NCBI RefSeq assembly: GCF_932526225.1
Contig: NC_064034.1
Coordinates: forward strand, 16,940,887-17,000,886
DNA: 60,000 nucleotides
Origin: Nematostella vectensis
Taxonomy: Eukaryota > Cnidaria > Anthozoa > Actiniaria > Edwardsiidae
Direction: 5' to 3'
Positions 47,801-59,700 of this stretch are shown here, piece after piece. Each line of letters starts with the position of its first letter. Position 1 is the first letter of the stretch. The position numbers and the translations under genes were made by a program. The notes beneath the pieces are model-generated. The model was given only the letters and a program-made list of their open reading frames with translations. It did not search any database and had not been told where the DNA came from.

Positions 47801-49302
47801 ACTCTGTTACATGACACTGTTACATGACACTGTTACATGACTGTTACATGACACTGTTACATGACACTGTTACATGACTGTTACATGACACTGTTACATG
47901 ACTGTTACCGACCCCCCCCCCCCCCCCCGCCCACTGTTACATGACAAGAGCCACTTCTCAAAACTCACTTCGCAACTCTGTCAACCATCAGATGACACTT
48001 TTTCATGCTTTCTTTACAACCAACGCGGATTTGGTGCGGTTTCGCCTGCTCTGCATACGAAAACAGGATAATGGGGTCGTCAGAAGCGAATGTCGTGTTT
48101 AGCCAAATGCACGCGGTGAATGATGTAAATAAGCTGCTGGATACATTAAGAACAGCGTAATCCGCAATGCTTTGTCTTGGAAAGGCCAAGTCGAACTTTT
48201 CTGTAAATAAAGAGAGTAGAGTTCGCAAAATATTCAAAATCGCAGTAAAAAAATATCAAAAAACTCCTCTCCGATGGGCTCTTGCAGCGAGTAATTTGGT
48301 TTCATAATCAGTACGTACACACCACTGTTTTCCCTTTGCTTACCAATATAAGTCTCACATTGACGACCAATAAAATTCTTCGGGCAGAAGCACTCGTACT
48401 CTTCGTAATCATCGCAGGACCTGACGCAGGTTCCGCCATAACGGCATGGGGACGATGCGCACACACCAGGGGTCTACAACAAGAGAACCACGTTAAAGAG
48501 CCGAATAAACTCAACTGAGCGGGCTTCGCCCCCAGACAACATAGGAACCGTAGCAAGGGGGGGGGGGGGGGGTTAATGGAGGCACGTTTTTCCCTACCCC
48601 GAAAAAAATTGAAAACAATGACACCATTTGGTATTTTAAGATGAATGATAATTATAAAAGAGCTATGGACAGCGTTTGTGAATTTATCTGTCTATTGTTA
48701 CAAGCCCAGGCGTGTCACAGGGGGAAGTGCACGTGCACGCACCCTACCCCCCGACATTTTGACAGCAAGGGGGAGAAGCGAGTTGGGCCCCATATCCCCC
48801 CCTTTGCTGTCAAAATGTGGGACATTATTTATTGTTAAAGTATTATCGTCAAATGCTATTTTTTTTCCATAAAATACCTATGACTTTGCACCACCCCTCA
48901 GCCAATCCCGAATACACGTCTGCAAGCCTGACAGCATGTTCAAAGGTTTGAAACTGAGAGTGGATTTCTCATAGACGATTCAAGATATTTAGTCACTGCT
49001 GTCGCGCAATGAATCTGCTCTAGCTTGTAGCCTGGAGGGGAGGTAATACAGGTAATACAAAAAAAAAACCAGCTACCAGTTTTGTTTACTTACTGTCGGG
49101 CCGTAGTATGAAAATTGTTCCCGTTCATTCAAGGCTTCACTTGAGCTGGTAGATGCGTTGTTCAGCTCACATTGATGTAAATCGCTGCTTTCTGATTGGT
49201 AGTTAAATGATTGGCAGCTGTCATGTCCTACGCATTCGATGGCACAGTCTACTTGCGAATCGACGAGCACTGACGAAATCATGTGATTGGCAAGGGACTT
49301 CC
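35624..49302 (-). CDS. PAN/apple - EGF - pentraxin(-pentraxin) extracellular protein (partial)
   Basis: Exons on the - strand, 5' to 3': 49302-49094 (PAN/apple), 48473-48353 (EGF), 48200-47969 and 40559-40165 (pentraxin/LamG-like domain in two halves), 35843-35624 (first half of a second pentraxin). Junction phases agree throughout (1/0, 0/1, 1/2, 2/1, 1/2), as expected for exon-shuffled extracellular modules. The product should be secreted or cell-surface: PAN and EGF modules mediate protein or glycan contacts, and pentraxin domains are Ca2+-dependent lectin-like beta-sandwiches. The signal-peptide exon (above 49303) and the 3' part (below 35623) were not found. Instead of splicing, exon 40165 could read through to a TAA at 40112. 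Confidence 0.65.
38297..38552. mobile_element. MITE-like element, 256 bp
   Basis: Inverted ends CACAGGCAGCCCAAGGCTAC and its partner ending GCCTTGGGCTGCCTGTG, arms about 29 bp with one mismatch (CTGTCAGTGG at the inner side). Interior AT-rich without ORF. Confidence 0.8.
38873..39616. mobile_element. MITE-like element, 744 bp
   Basis: Inverted ends GGGGCCGGTTCCTGAAAAGC / GCCTTTCAGGAACCGGCCCC (arms about 24 bp), with many subterminal GGTTAGCGCTAAC- and GGGTTAAGTTAACCC-like palindromic motifs at both ends. No ORF. Flanks do not show a clear target-site duplication. Confidence 0.8.
40165..40559 (-). CDS. Exon: second half of pentraxin domain
   Basis: Acceptor CATTGTCTTGGAAG|T (phase 2), donor ATCACGAG|GTAGGA (phase 1), 395 nt. 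It carries family hallmarks in order: LADGQWHQVCIKWNSTDGKW, FYVDGAKRGHG, GKLVLGQRQDSYGGNF, SYVGALSQFHMWDGVA and ISWREFNFDSYHGDVK. W-H-x-V-C, the LGQ-QD strand and the final GDV are typical of pentraxins. Reading through the donor would end at TAA 40112-40114. Confidence 0.85.
40892..47912. repeat. 7-kb minisatellite, ~13-bp unit (ACACTGTTACATG)
   Basis: Over 500 copies of TGACACTGTTACA with 11-bp short units (CTGTTACATGA) and GCTG, CCTG, GGCATTG variants. Blocks are duplicated: ~43.2-44.05 kb is nearly identical to ~45.1-45.97 kb, offset exactly 1920 bp, and ~41.1-41.6 kb matches ~44.55-45.1 kb. The array fills nearly all of the 7.4-kb intron that splits the pentraxin domain. It is bounded by C-runs at 40875-40890 and 47912-47929. 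Confidence 0.97.
47969..48200 (-). CDS. Exon: first half of pentraxin domain
   Basis: Acceptor CTTTATTTACAG|AA (phase 1), donor GTTGCGAA|GTGAGT (phase 2), 232 nt. Encodes FDLAFPRQSIADYAVLNVSS, FTSFTACIWLN, PIILFSYAEQ and IRVGCKESM: the usual N-terminal strands of a pentraxin, including the FTxCxW motif with its conserved Cys. Confidence 0.85.
48353..48473 (-). CDS. Exon: EGF-like domain
   Basis: Acceptor CTCTTGTTGTAG|ACC (phase 0), donor TATATTG|GTAAGC (phase 1), 121 nt. Six cysteines in EGF spacing: VCASSPCRYGGTCVRSCDD then YECFCPKNFIGRQCE. One extra Cys (CVRSC) lies between the third and fourth canonical positions. No calcium-binding D-x-D/N-E start motif. Confidence 0.85.
48752..48819. 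repeat. Hairpin: inverted ACATTTTGACAGCAAGGGG
   Basis: Arms CGACATTTTGACAGCAAGGG and CCCCCTTTGCTGTCAAAATG are inverse over about 21 bp with a short loop; intron sequence between the PAN and EGF exons. Confidence 0.7.
49094..49302 (-). CDS. Exon: PAN/apple-like domain
   Basis: Acceptor CGCGTTTTTCAG|GG (phase 1), donor GGCCCGACA|GTAAGT (phase 0), 209 nt. The pattern KSLANHMISSVLVDSQVDCA, ECVGHDSCQSFNYQ, LHQCELNN ... FSYYGPT follows the PAN/apple layout (C-x3-C, C-x-S-F-N-Y, C-x-L-N) common in cnidarian extracellular proteins. An upstream phase-1 exon with the signal peptide is required but not identified. Confidence 0.8.
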
Positions 49303-52300
49303 CTGAAAAACGCGAGGGCGAGTTTTGTTAAGGTGTGAGTGTTGTTGTGAAGTAATTGCTTTGAGCGTTAAATTCAAATTTCAAATTAAATTTCAAATCA
49401 AATTCAAATTAAATACATACCTTTCTAGAGTTTTGCACCTAAAATTCTTCTATTCATAGTAAATATAATCCTATTGCTCTAAAATACGAGCATTTTTCTC
49501 TTCTGATTACAATTCATAAAGTTTACGAAACACCTGCGGTACGGCAACCTTAAAAATGACAAGAATAATGCAGTTTTTCCAAATAAGGAATATATTAGTT
49601 TCCTTATATGGAAGTGACCGTGTTTGTCAAAAACGACAATTTTTGGCTAAATTTTCTTGATATGCTGATGTAGTTTAGGTATACGGGACCCTTTTTTTAC
49701 GACATATGCTCCCTGACTATTATATTTATAAAAAAAAACATTTTCCTACCATGAACAGGGTTTTCAAACTTGCTCTCTTTAACGCATTCACTTCTAAGTG
49801 GTGCGGTTGACCCATCTGAACAACGTAGCAGTAGAAAAGCAGTAACATGCGAAAACAGCAGTTCCAGGCCCTTCATATGGCTTAACGGCGAGCAGACGAA
49901 AAGATTATTTCTCTGCTTGAAAAAAAAACCGCAGTCAGGACAACTGTTGTTTTGAAAAAATAAAAAGAAATAAATAAAAAAAATAAAATAAAAATAAAAA
50001 TATTAGCACTAAAGCACAACAAGTAACGGATAACTAATAAAACAAATATACAAAGCTATAGATTGTTCTGAAGCTCCAAGGAAATGTTCGTTTGTGGCCC
50101 TGTTCACAGTATGCCCAATCACGTAACACAGCTTTTCGCGGTGCGTTTTTCGGTGCGTTAGTTGCGATGCCATTTTCGGTGCGTTTTCGATGCGTTTTAC
50201 GATGCGTTTTTGCGATGCGGTGAGTTTTGCTATGCTATTTTCGAGGCGTTTTGCGATGCTATTTTCGAGGTGTTTTGCGATGCTATTTATTTTTTTGTTT
50301 TCGAGATTTTGTTTAGCTAAAATTTCTTTTCGTTTGCTCTCGTAATAACGCCTAGATCTCTCGGCACTTTCTTTAGATTTTTGTTGTCTCGAATCGTATT
50401 TTAGAGAATACAAGTCTTGTATTCATTCATGTCATTCCGTGAGGCTATCTAGGTTATCTAAGACCCATGTAGTGAGAGCTCGCATTTTAACATTGTTACT
50501 AAAACTTTGTTCTATTTTCCATTTTCTTATAGTCAAACTTAATGAAATAAGTGTTATTTCTTATTTCTTAGTAAATGTTTTCAATGAAACGCGTTGAACT
50601 TTATAATATCTACGATATTTTCTATGAAGTTTTTCATAGAGGTGGCACAAACAATCGATAACAAACGATAATGCACAAGAAAAACGAAAAAACGTAGAGA
50701 ATCACATTAAAATGTGGCACTTACCAATTAAGAATACTTAGTAATAGTAGTAGTAGTAGTAAAATGTTTTGACCTGATGACAAAGGCCATCGAAATCGAG
50801 GAGAAAGACTATAACTTCCGTGAATGATACTGCAAAAACACATCTAAAATGGCTTACATATTTTATGACGTCTTTGATATATTTGCACTGGTGACATGGA
50901 CGCAGGTGAGACTGATTGATGCAAGTCAGCTCAGCACCTTCCATTGGAATCATGGAATCCAATTAACGCGGCATTGTTACCTGTTATTTTCGGACGATTA
51001 TGTAACAATCTCTGATGATTTTTAACGGGAAGCGCGAAAGATATTTCAAAATTGTAAAAGCAGTGTGTGTATTGAAATTTATTGGAGGATGTGACTGATA
51101 ATTTCTTGTCGGTGATGATCTCGATCTTTCATGATTTTTCTTCTATGTTAGGAAAACAATGAGGTTCTTCTCACTAGGGTTTCAGATTACACGCGGCCTT
51201 TCGCCGTAAAAAAAATCTACGGCATTATTTGACTTTTGCTGTTCAGCCCAGTCAATCTACGGTTTGAGATCGGACTGATTGCAACACAAGGTTTTTTCAA
51301 CGTTTTTGTATTAATTAAGTCTCCCTTTATAACATACGTCTCAACCTCGCTGGCCACTAAATAGAGGGACGCACGAGGCTCTGGAACCAGGGTAAAAAAA
51401 GATCGGAGCACGCAAACACCCCGAAAACCCGCATCAAATTTCCCAATACAAGGTTTGTACAAAAACCACAGGGATCCTTAATCATGAAAATCACGAAAAA
51501 TATACATACTAATTTATACCACTATAAATGATGAGAAATATATATTTTTACATGACTTGGATAAAAATCAACGTTATCTGATATAGCTAATCTATTTTGG
51601 GCAAAATCCACAGGTTTTTTTTTGGAAGGAGAATCAAGCACATTATGTAATTATTATCATTAGTTTGCGTCGATCTCAAGTTTATTGTTATCTTTCTACA
51701 ACCCTGCTTTCAATTATAATTATTAAGTGTGATTGTAAATGCAGTACCCCAGACACAGTCTCAGGCTTATCCTATCAAAAAGTAAAAATTTTGTCACCAT
51801 CACGATGCTTGTAGACATTCAACCCTTTTAGACCTTTTAGTTCTTGCGGAAAGATCGCCCTTTTTTGTAAGACCCTACACTTAAAAACACCTGCACGGGT
51901 GTCTAAGCCGACAGCGCAGTTAATGTTTATACCGCTAAAATGACCGGAGAAGGCATCTTGTTAGCAGATAGCACAACTTCGCAATCGGCCGTGCGCATTA
52001 ACACAGCTCAATTCTAGCTCCTCCCCAGAAGATCTTGAACAACATTTTGAATACTCTGGCCCAAGGAAGACGACACATCTCACGAAGATTGAAATTCCTA
52101 CTGTAACTGTTTCGTGGTGTTGACAGAAAAAAAACTTTTTAAAACATGGCGGTCCCTATAAGAAAAGGTAGTGTTTAGGCAAAAAAGAAAAACAAGCAGA
52201 ATTGTATTCAAATAATGAACAAGTACCCGAGGTCAAGCGGTTGTGGCAAAATGGACACGTAAGCGATGACGAATCGATGATATGATTGCTTATTTGGAAA

Positions 52301-53226
52301 GCTGCGGTAAAATCGTCCACACGATTAGCATCACCGCTCCTATTGGTGACGATACTTCCGTATGGAAGCCCATGACATCTACCTGAGCCAAAATCCCAAT
52401 CGACTCGAAGATGGGGGGAATGACGACCGTGAAATATCAGCTAGGGAAAAGTTACATTTTTTAAAATTTCTATTTCTTAGTTTATTTTTTGCTCTTTATC
52501 CGTGTGCTTCTTGGTTGTGCCGATACCACCTTCCATGAATTATGAAGCTTGTCTCCTCACCCTACATCCGCGTACAGGCAGCTGTTAACAGAGCTAAGAG
52601 AGCCACAAAATGTATCCCCAACTTCAGCAGCAGCCATGTTCAACAGTTCCAAGTTTCAATATTTTATCAAGTCGATAGAGAGTCCTCCAGGACTGCAGTA
52701 GAACTTTTAGTGCTCCTGCCGCAAGAACAATCTAGAGTGTTCTCCCTACGGCCAATGCAAAAGGTCATCGTTTACTAATTCTCTCTAAATCGAAGACATG
52801 TTGTTGAGGCACATTTGTAATAACCTGCCACATTTGTTATACTACTACTATACTCAGGCTGTTATACTACATTTTGTAGCAAAACAAACCTTCGCAAAGT
52901 TGTTTACATTTTTTAGGCGCACGGTGACAGCTAAATGTCAAATCATTTGACAGAAAAGAAACCTGATTGGCTGGTAGGGAATCCCATAAAGTGATGTTAG
53001 CCGTGATTGGCCCACTTCTTTCCGGGCAGTGATATGGTTTCCACAAGTGATGAAAATTCACTACAAATCGACACAACTTGAAAATGGCGAGATTTAATCA
53101 GAAAAATGCACCAAATTGGATAGTTCAACTTGGCCAATTCTAGATGAATAGTTGATCTATAAATTCAGTTGAAAATATTAAGGAAAAACATCGTTTTGAG
53201 TATCAATTATCGCATTAAAAGTAATT
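49303..53226. other. Spacer between the PAN-EGF-pentraxin gene and XPC
   Basis: Should contain the first exon(s) and promoter of the - strand gene. No clear signal peptide followed by a phase-1 donor was found. A Lys/Arg-rich 134-codon - strand frame at 50009-50413 (SRRYYESKRKEILAKQN, then IAKRLENSIAK repeats) rests partly on degenerate GATGCGTTTT repeats at 50140-50290; it may be a mobile-element fragment. A short CATGGCGGTCC frame near 52145 is unsupported. Confidence 0.4.
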
Positions 53227-53271
53227 CCCGGTAAGTTAACGGGAGCTCTTGAGCTCCCGTAAGTTACCGGG
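53227..53271. repeat. Perfect-type hairpin upstream of XPC
   Basis: CCCGGTAAGTTAACGGGAGC-TC is followed after 2 bp by its near-perfect inverse GAGCTCCCGTAAGTTACCGG-G. A similar CGGGCGTTTTGAGAAAC stretch follows at ~53308-53325 and resembles, in inverse, ~31932-31950. It is probably the end of a dispersed element, about 250 bp before the XPC start codon. Confidence 0.7.
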
Positions 53272-53523
53272 CAAGTTTTTCGGATTTTTTCCGGGCCCGA
53301 CAATAACGGGCGTTTTGAGAAACACCCGTAAAGTTTATCGGGGGCTTACCGGGTGACTTTCCGGGTTTATCCCTGATATCTGAAACGCTGACCAGGAGCT
53401 TGGGCTCCCTGTGTAAGCATGTCTGTCGATACAGTCAGCGGTATACCCTACGCGCTGCACATGGTGCAAAACAAGTCAAGAATGCCCGAAATGGTTTCCT
53501 CGAAACACTGAAGTGTCTAAAAC

Positions 53524-53764
53524 ATGAGCCGTAAACGAAACAAACAAAGCGTTTCCTCCCTGAATGACAGCCCTGTAAAGCGCAGAAGGGTCGAAACTTC
53601 GAAATTAGCAGTAACTCGGAAAAAAGTTCACCGATCAAGCAAGCAGTCACGACCTACAGAAGAAACCGCGGAGCACGCGGGCAATATACCAAACACGAAA
53701 GAAACCGGGGGCCGGGAAATAAAGCAGAAAAATATAAATGGAGTAGAAAATTCAAAAGTTAAAG
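53524..53764 (+). CDS. XPC: XPC exon 1: start and basic N-terminus
   Basis: ATG in context TCTAAAACATGAGC; no earlier in-frame start fits better. Encodes MSRKRNKQSVSSLNDSPVKR and a Lys/Arg-rich nuclear-localisation-type sequence (KRRRVE). Donor GTTAAAG|GTATAT, phase 1. Confidence 0.85.
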
Positions 53765-56700
53765 GTATATTGCTGGTTATGGTTTCTTATATTACAGTTC
53801 TCAAGTATAGGGGTTGTTTTAGTATTACTTTTCGTGATTGTAAATACACGGTGTTATGTAACATGGTACATTTACGCTGTTATTATATTTTGAGTTATTG
53901 TTTTGCAGACCCCAGACGTAATGGAAGATCTGTAAAAGCGAAGACAACAAAGGCGCATTTTACCGACAAAGAGAAGACAGACCATTTAAAAACAAATAAA
54001 AAATCAAGAAAAAATGAGACACCTGAAAAAGGTTCTTCTGAAAACGTGAAAAGTCCAATAAAATGTGAGCTATCTGAAAGTATTCAGCATTCTAATACTA
54101 AGTCAAGAAAGCCTGGAAAAAGCTCAGATCTAAGTGCAGTCCCAAAACAAGAACTACTAGGGACATGTTTATTATTGGAAGAAAAAGAAGATGTTGAAAC
54201 GGGGGGTGTTGATGATGAATCAGAAAAATGCAAACCTCTTGAAAAGGCAGCTATCATGCCTTCTTCGAATAATGACGATGATGATGATGACGATAGTGAT
54301 GAAGACATTGATTGGGAAGATGTTAAAGGTATGCATACACATGCACCTTCCAGTCCTAGAAAACCCCCGTTCTTCATACGAGACTTTTATCATGCAAAAA
54401 TTATTGTTTTCTGAAACTCTGAATTACATGTCATATACATATTGGTGTATCGTATGCTACGTCCCTGCATGTTGCCCTTTTTAGGACAAAAAATATTTTT
54501 AGGACAAAAAAAGGGAGTCCTGCTATGTTTGAATCACAGGCCTGTAGCTACTGATTTTGAGTGGGGAAGTTTGTTTACCCTGTAGCAGATCATAAGCTCC
54601 TCCTTCACTGGACAGTCCTTCCAGTCGAGGGGTGCTTTTGAACCCCCTAGCTACATACAGGCCTGTCTTAGGTTGACAACAACCCCATGCTTCTTTGCTT
54701 GAAAAATTCAAAAACAGCAGACTAGTAGTGTTTTCTTTTTCTTTTTTGTACTTCAATTCATGCAATACATGTAAATCTTGTATTTGCTCAAAACAAGCAG
54801 ATGTGCATCATAACTACTGTTACGCCTCATCACCATAATGTAAGCAAATATAATGTTTGGCCAAGGGTGACCATGGTGGTGAATACAATTTATACCATAC
54901 AGAGGCAGAAGGGCACCATGATCATCATCACCTGCAGACTTCAATATCATCACCACACAAAACGTCACCAACCAAGAATGTTGAGATTAGTATTAATGTA
55001 TCTGGGAAAAAAGGCAAGCGGAAAAAGTGAGTGTACTTTTAACTAACCAATAATGATATACACATCAGCTAGACATTTAGGGAGGGGAGGCTTGGGAGCT
55101 CTAGCCCCTTCTACATATGTTTTCTTACATTTTTCATCAAAAACACTCTGCATGGCCAATGGTTCAACTGGTAGTCATCACCAAGAATTATTTTGAGTTT
55201 TGATTTTCATGTAATCTTTTGTGTGTGTGTTTTTTTTTAATTCAGGACACAAGAAGACATGCTAAAATGTATTAAAAGAGCTGTGAATAGACTGCAAAAG
55301 GAAATACAAATGAATAAACACAAGGTATTATTAAAATAAACAGCAAGAAATGAAACTGCTGTTGCACTACCCACCCTTTAAGGCTTTGATAGATTTAAAT
55401 ATTTTTTGTTAACCATGTGTGTATATTTTTATTCTTTTTTCCCAGACTGATAAATTTAGGTGGCTACTGAAAGAAACTACTGTAAAATACAGTAAATTAA
55501 GCTCAGGTCACTTCGCATTTGGGCAGGTGTCCAATGTTTTTTGAAAATGGGAATAGATGATCTGTTATAAAGTATTTGCAGCACAAATCATTTATAAATA
55601 AATGCTATTGCTCTTTTCATGTTTGCAGGTCCATCTCTTGGCTTTGATCTCAAGAGGATTTTTTAGAAATTCTGTGTGTAGCAGCCCTATTCTTAAGGTC
55701 AATTATAAAATCTCAAAACCTTAGATTTTACTTTCAACAACACTAGAGCCCAGGGGTCCCGGGCCCACCAATTCTACAGCCAAAAATTCAGTAAATGGGA
55801 CCCCCTTGTTAGAAATCCTGGCTTAGCCGCTGGCACCTGTTGTTACTGCAATTTTTTATATTCTGCAAACTCATGATTTACAAATGCTGAACTACCTTAA
55901 GGTCTCATACATTTAGGTTTTAGTTTTTTATGCTTTCTGAAAAATTAGTTAGTGTTGAATGGTATGCTTTGATATTGATCAAACCCCCCCCCCCCCCCTA
56001 TTGATGTTTATTTCTTTCCTTTGCTACATGTAGGCTATATGCTTGTCGTCTGCCCCATTCAATATCATTCCAAAGTCAAAGAACAAGTGGGATGTTGTTG
56101 ATGTTACAAATATTGTAAAATGGTATGTCATTCAGCTGTAATTATATATCTCTACTGTGTTTATTATTGTACTGTAGTTAATAAATTGCTTCTTGTCCTT
56201 ATTTTGTAGGTTTCAAGGTGAAGTTTACTCTTTGAAAGACCAATGTACCATTGCTGAACAGGTTTGTAAAACAGCTAATAGCCCATGCACAGGAGCATAC
56301 ACAGGGGGGGTGCACATGGCGCCTGCTCACTCCACTTGGCGGCCAAAGAATGAATCATTTCTTGGCATCTTCAAAAACTATGCTTTTTCCATATGACTGC
56401 ACACCCCCCCCCCCTCCCCAGCCAATCCCGGGTATGTATCCCGGGGGATACTCCCTATATCCATCGGACAGGGATTATTGTCGTATCTTTTAGGGTGTAA
56501 ATTCGGATCCTTGGGTATCTTTTAGGGGTGAAAATCAGAATGCCCAGGGTTTTTTTTACCTCGGTATCTTTTAGTGTGCTATTATAGCCATCCCTCATCT
56601 AACTTGTAGATCATAAAAGAGCGTTAACACGTATCAATCTTCCATTAGAGTCAGTGTTAAATGAACTTTTTCATTACAAACTTTTTAGTTAGTTTGAGTT

Positions 56701-59700
56701 ATCTTTTAGGGGGTAAATTCATAACCTGAGTATCAGGACCTCCTATGTTTCTATCGCGCCGATGAGAAACAAGACTAGGGCCTGATACAAGTACTGTTCA
56801 AATCGCATGTTCTCATGCTGGATTCCGGCATGGCTCCTGATTGGTAAAAAAAAAACAAAGGCCACTCGAATGGGACGCGCTGATTGGTTCTGCCTGATAC
56901 TGAGGTTAGATATTCAAATGCCTTGCCCAGGCCGGTCATTGCGTGTGTTTATTTTTCATTGGTATTGTTTTTCAAAGCGAAGATCTACTAGTTATATCAA
57001 AGGCGCTGAATGTCATAGAAGCTGCTTAATACTATGGATATTATTAGTAGTAGCTATCAAATTTTTAGACAGACCAGGCACTGAATATTCGAGAAATTTG
57101 TCTGTGAGAACACAAAGACTGCTTGGGGTTGTTTGCGCCACGTCCCGTGAGTTGTTGATTGAGTGAGCTTATCATATAATGGCATTTGTGCTCAAACAGC
57201 GGTTTGTCTATTTAGAGGAAAAAGCCTGTAGTAAATTGGTGATGTGAATATCCTGTAGTAATGTGTGGATCTGCAGTCATATACTTAAATCGTAAATCTC
57301 CTGAGCCGTGAACTATCTTTGTATTTTAAATCATTTAGCATAAAGTTACCCTCACCAGGGTTCGTCGTTACTTAAATTATTACCCTTGCATAAACACCAA
57401 TGTAGTTTTGTTTTACACAAATGCTGTTTATAATTTGATTTGGGCATTTGATTGTGCCACCACGCGAGTCATTGGAAAATTGACAGCCGACGTATTGTAA
57501 CAGTGGTTTGAAAGGGGCGGCAGGCGTCGCGTCTAGTATTTGTGTCAGGTATACTTTTATTTTTCCTCCAACTTTTGAAAAATAAAATCGCCTGATACTC
57601 ATGCTAGTAAGTTCATGCCCCACCACGCCCACTTTAGTATCTTTTAGGGCTAAAATATAACCAGATCACGCCCACTTTAGTATCTTTCAGGGTTAAAATA
57701 TAACCAGATCACGCCCACTTTAGTACCTTTTAGGCTTAAAATATAACCAGATCACGCCCACTTTAGTATCTTTTAGGGTTAAAATATAACCAGACCACGC
57801 CCACTTTAGTATCTTTTAGGGTTGTTTTTAAAAAATCGTGACGATGGTCCCTGTCCATTTGACATCTGAGTACCCCCCCCTCCCCACCACCGGGGTATGT
57901 GCCTGATGTACTGTATCATAGCTTAAGCCTAGGCCACCTGGGTGTTACTTAAGATGATAGTGAGGTGTTCACCTGGCTATACAGTACACAGGTACAGTTC
58001 TGCATATGAAGTACATATGGACCTCTTATGTGTTGTGCAATTTGTTTGCAGCAAGGACGGATCACCAGATGGCTAACACCAGCTAACCAGGCTGAGGTAA
58101 GTACTGTCTAGACTATTCACAATCATTTAAAAGTAAACCTTTTGGAGTGCAAAACGCACAACGTGCAAAACGTGCCACATTTAGCAGTTAGTAGGGCCTA
58201 TGTTAATTTTGTCGGGTTCATCAACATAATCACAAAAACTATTTTAAGCCCCTATGTCTTTTTTGTCTCAGTGAAGTGTCTGGGCAGGAGAACATATGCC
58301 TGCCCAAGTTAAAGTGTGAGAACAGTTTTGATCTTTGACTTGCATTGTCCTTTCGGTGGAGTAGTGAGCTTAAAAGAGATGGGGGCTTAGTTTGACACTA
58401 GAGGGGTACTGGCGAAAGGCGACTTGATAGAGCTTTTACAGCTCATAATAAAATTCTTCTTACTATATTAAGCTGACCAGAGGGTCTTGCAGTTTGTGCC
58501 GATTTTTTGCAGTTTGACATTGATTTGATTAAAATCCTGTATTTCTTCTAGGTCTTTGTGATTCTTATGCGAGCTTTAGGCCTTCTTGTACGGCTAGTAT
58601 TCTCACTGCAGGTAAATTACTGCATTATATAGAATTAGCTCATTGAGAAGATTTTTTATTACTCAACTAAGTGTATTTTTTTTCAGCCAGTACCTCTAAA
58701 AGCTGGGACCAAAGATTCCTTGTCATCTCCAAAGGTATGCATTGCATTTTTTGAATTCTGTACCCACACAAGTGTGTTGGCCCTTTAGTTTCAATAACCA
58801 TGATTTATACTAAAGATGTCCAATTTCTTCTCACAGACTACTCCTGCTGCCAAAAATGACAACTGTCGGAAAAGAAATATTGTGTCTCTCAGTGCTTCAA
58901 AACCGACTGAAACAAAAAGGTCTACAAAGCAGAGAAAAGTGGATAATAAAAAGAAAACGCCAGCAAAGAAAAGGTTGACTGGCAAACGTGAAGACAAGAC
59001 ACCATCAGCTAGTGATGAAACACTGGTCTCAAAGTTGAAAGAAACGACATTACGTCGAAGGAAGAAGAAGGAAAAGGCTGGTGCCAGCCAATCTAAGGGT
59101 GGTAATAACAATAAAAGCCTACGAAAGCGGAAAAAGGTTGACTATGCCTATGCCTTAGATGGTGGTGAGGGCAGTGAAGGTAGTGAAGAAGAGTGGAATG
59201 AGAGTGACCCTGGCACTCCGACAGATGAAGAAGGGAGATCCTCCTTAACAAGCTCACCCGACTCACTGGTGAAGACTCCTGTTGTAGATATTTTGGATGA
59301 CGATAGTGACTTTGAGGTGACCAGTAAGCCCTTAGCCAAGCGGAGGTCGTCAAAAGGTCGTAAAGACAGCTTGAAGGTGATCTCGGATGACTCAGATGAC
59401 AGTGTTACGTGCGTGGCAGTGAAAAGATCTAAACATGGTAAGAAACGCATTGTGGGATCAATAGTTAATACAATACTTTAGGGAGCGGGTTCAAATTACA
59501 GATACTTCTATGCTGGTGTTTGCTCTATCTAACATTGCCAAATCATTTGCATAGCGCTTGGTACTGACGTCTGGGTTGAAGTTTTCTTGCCATCAAAGAA
59601 GGAGTGGATATGTGAGTACATCTAACATAAAGGAGTGGGCATATACTGTAAGTACATACACCCAGCACTAGTTTTCTAAAAAAAAGGGTGAAAATATGAC

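Noticed and set aside
50009-50413. 134-codon Lys/Arg-rich frame as a gene
   Set aside because: Its middle is degenerate GATGCGTTTT repeat sequence, no splice context or known domain; at best a mobile-element remnant.
54753-54971. Short ORFs in XPC intron 2
   Set aside because: The + strand XPC exon 3 and the surrounding intron explain the sequence.
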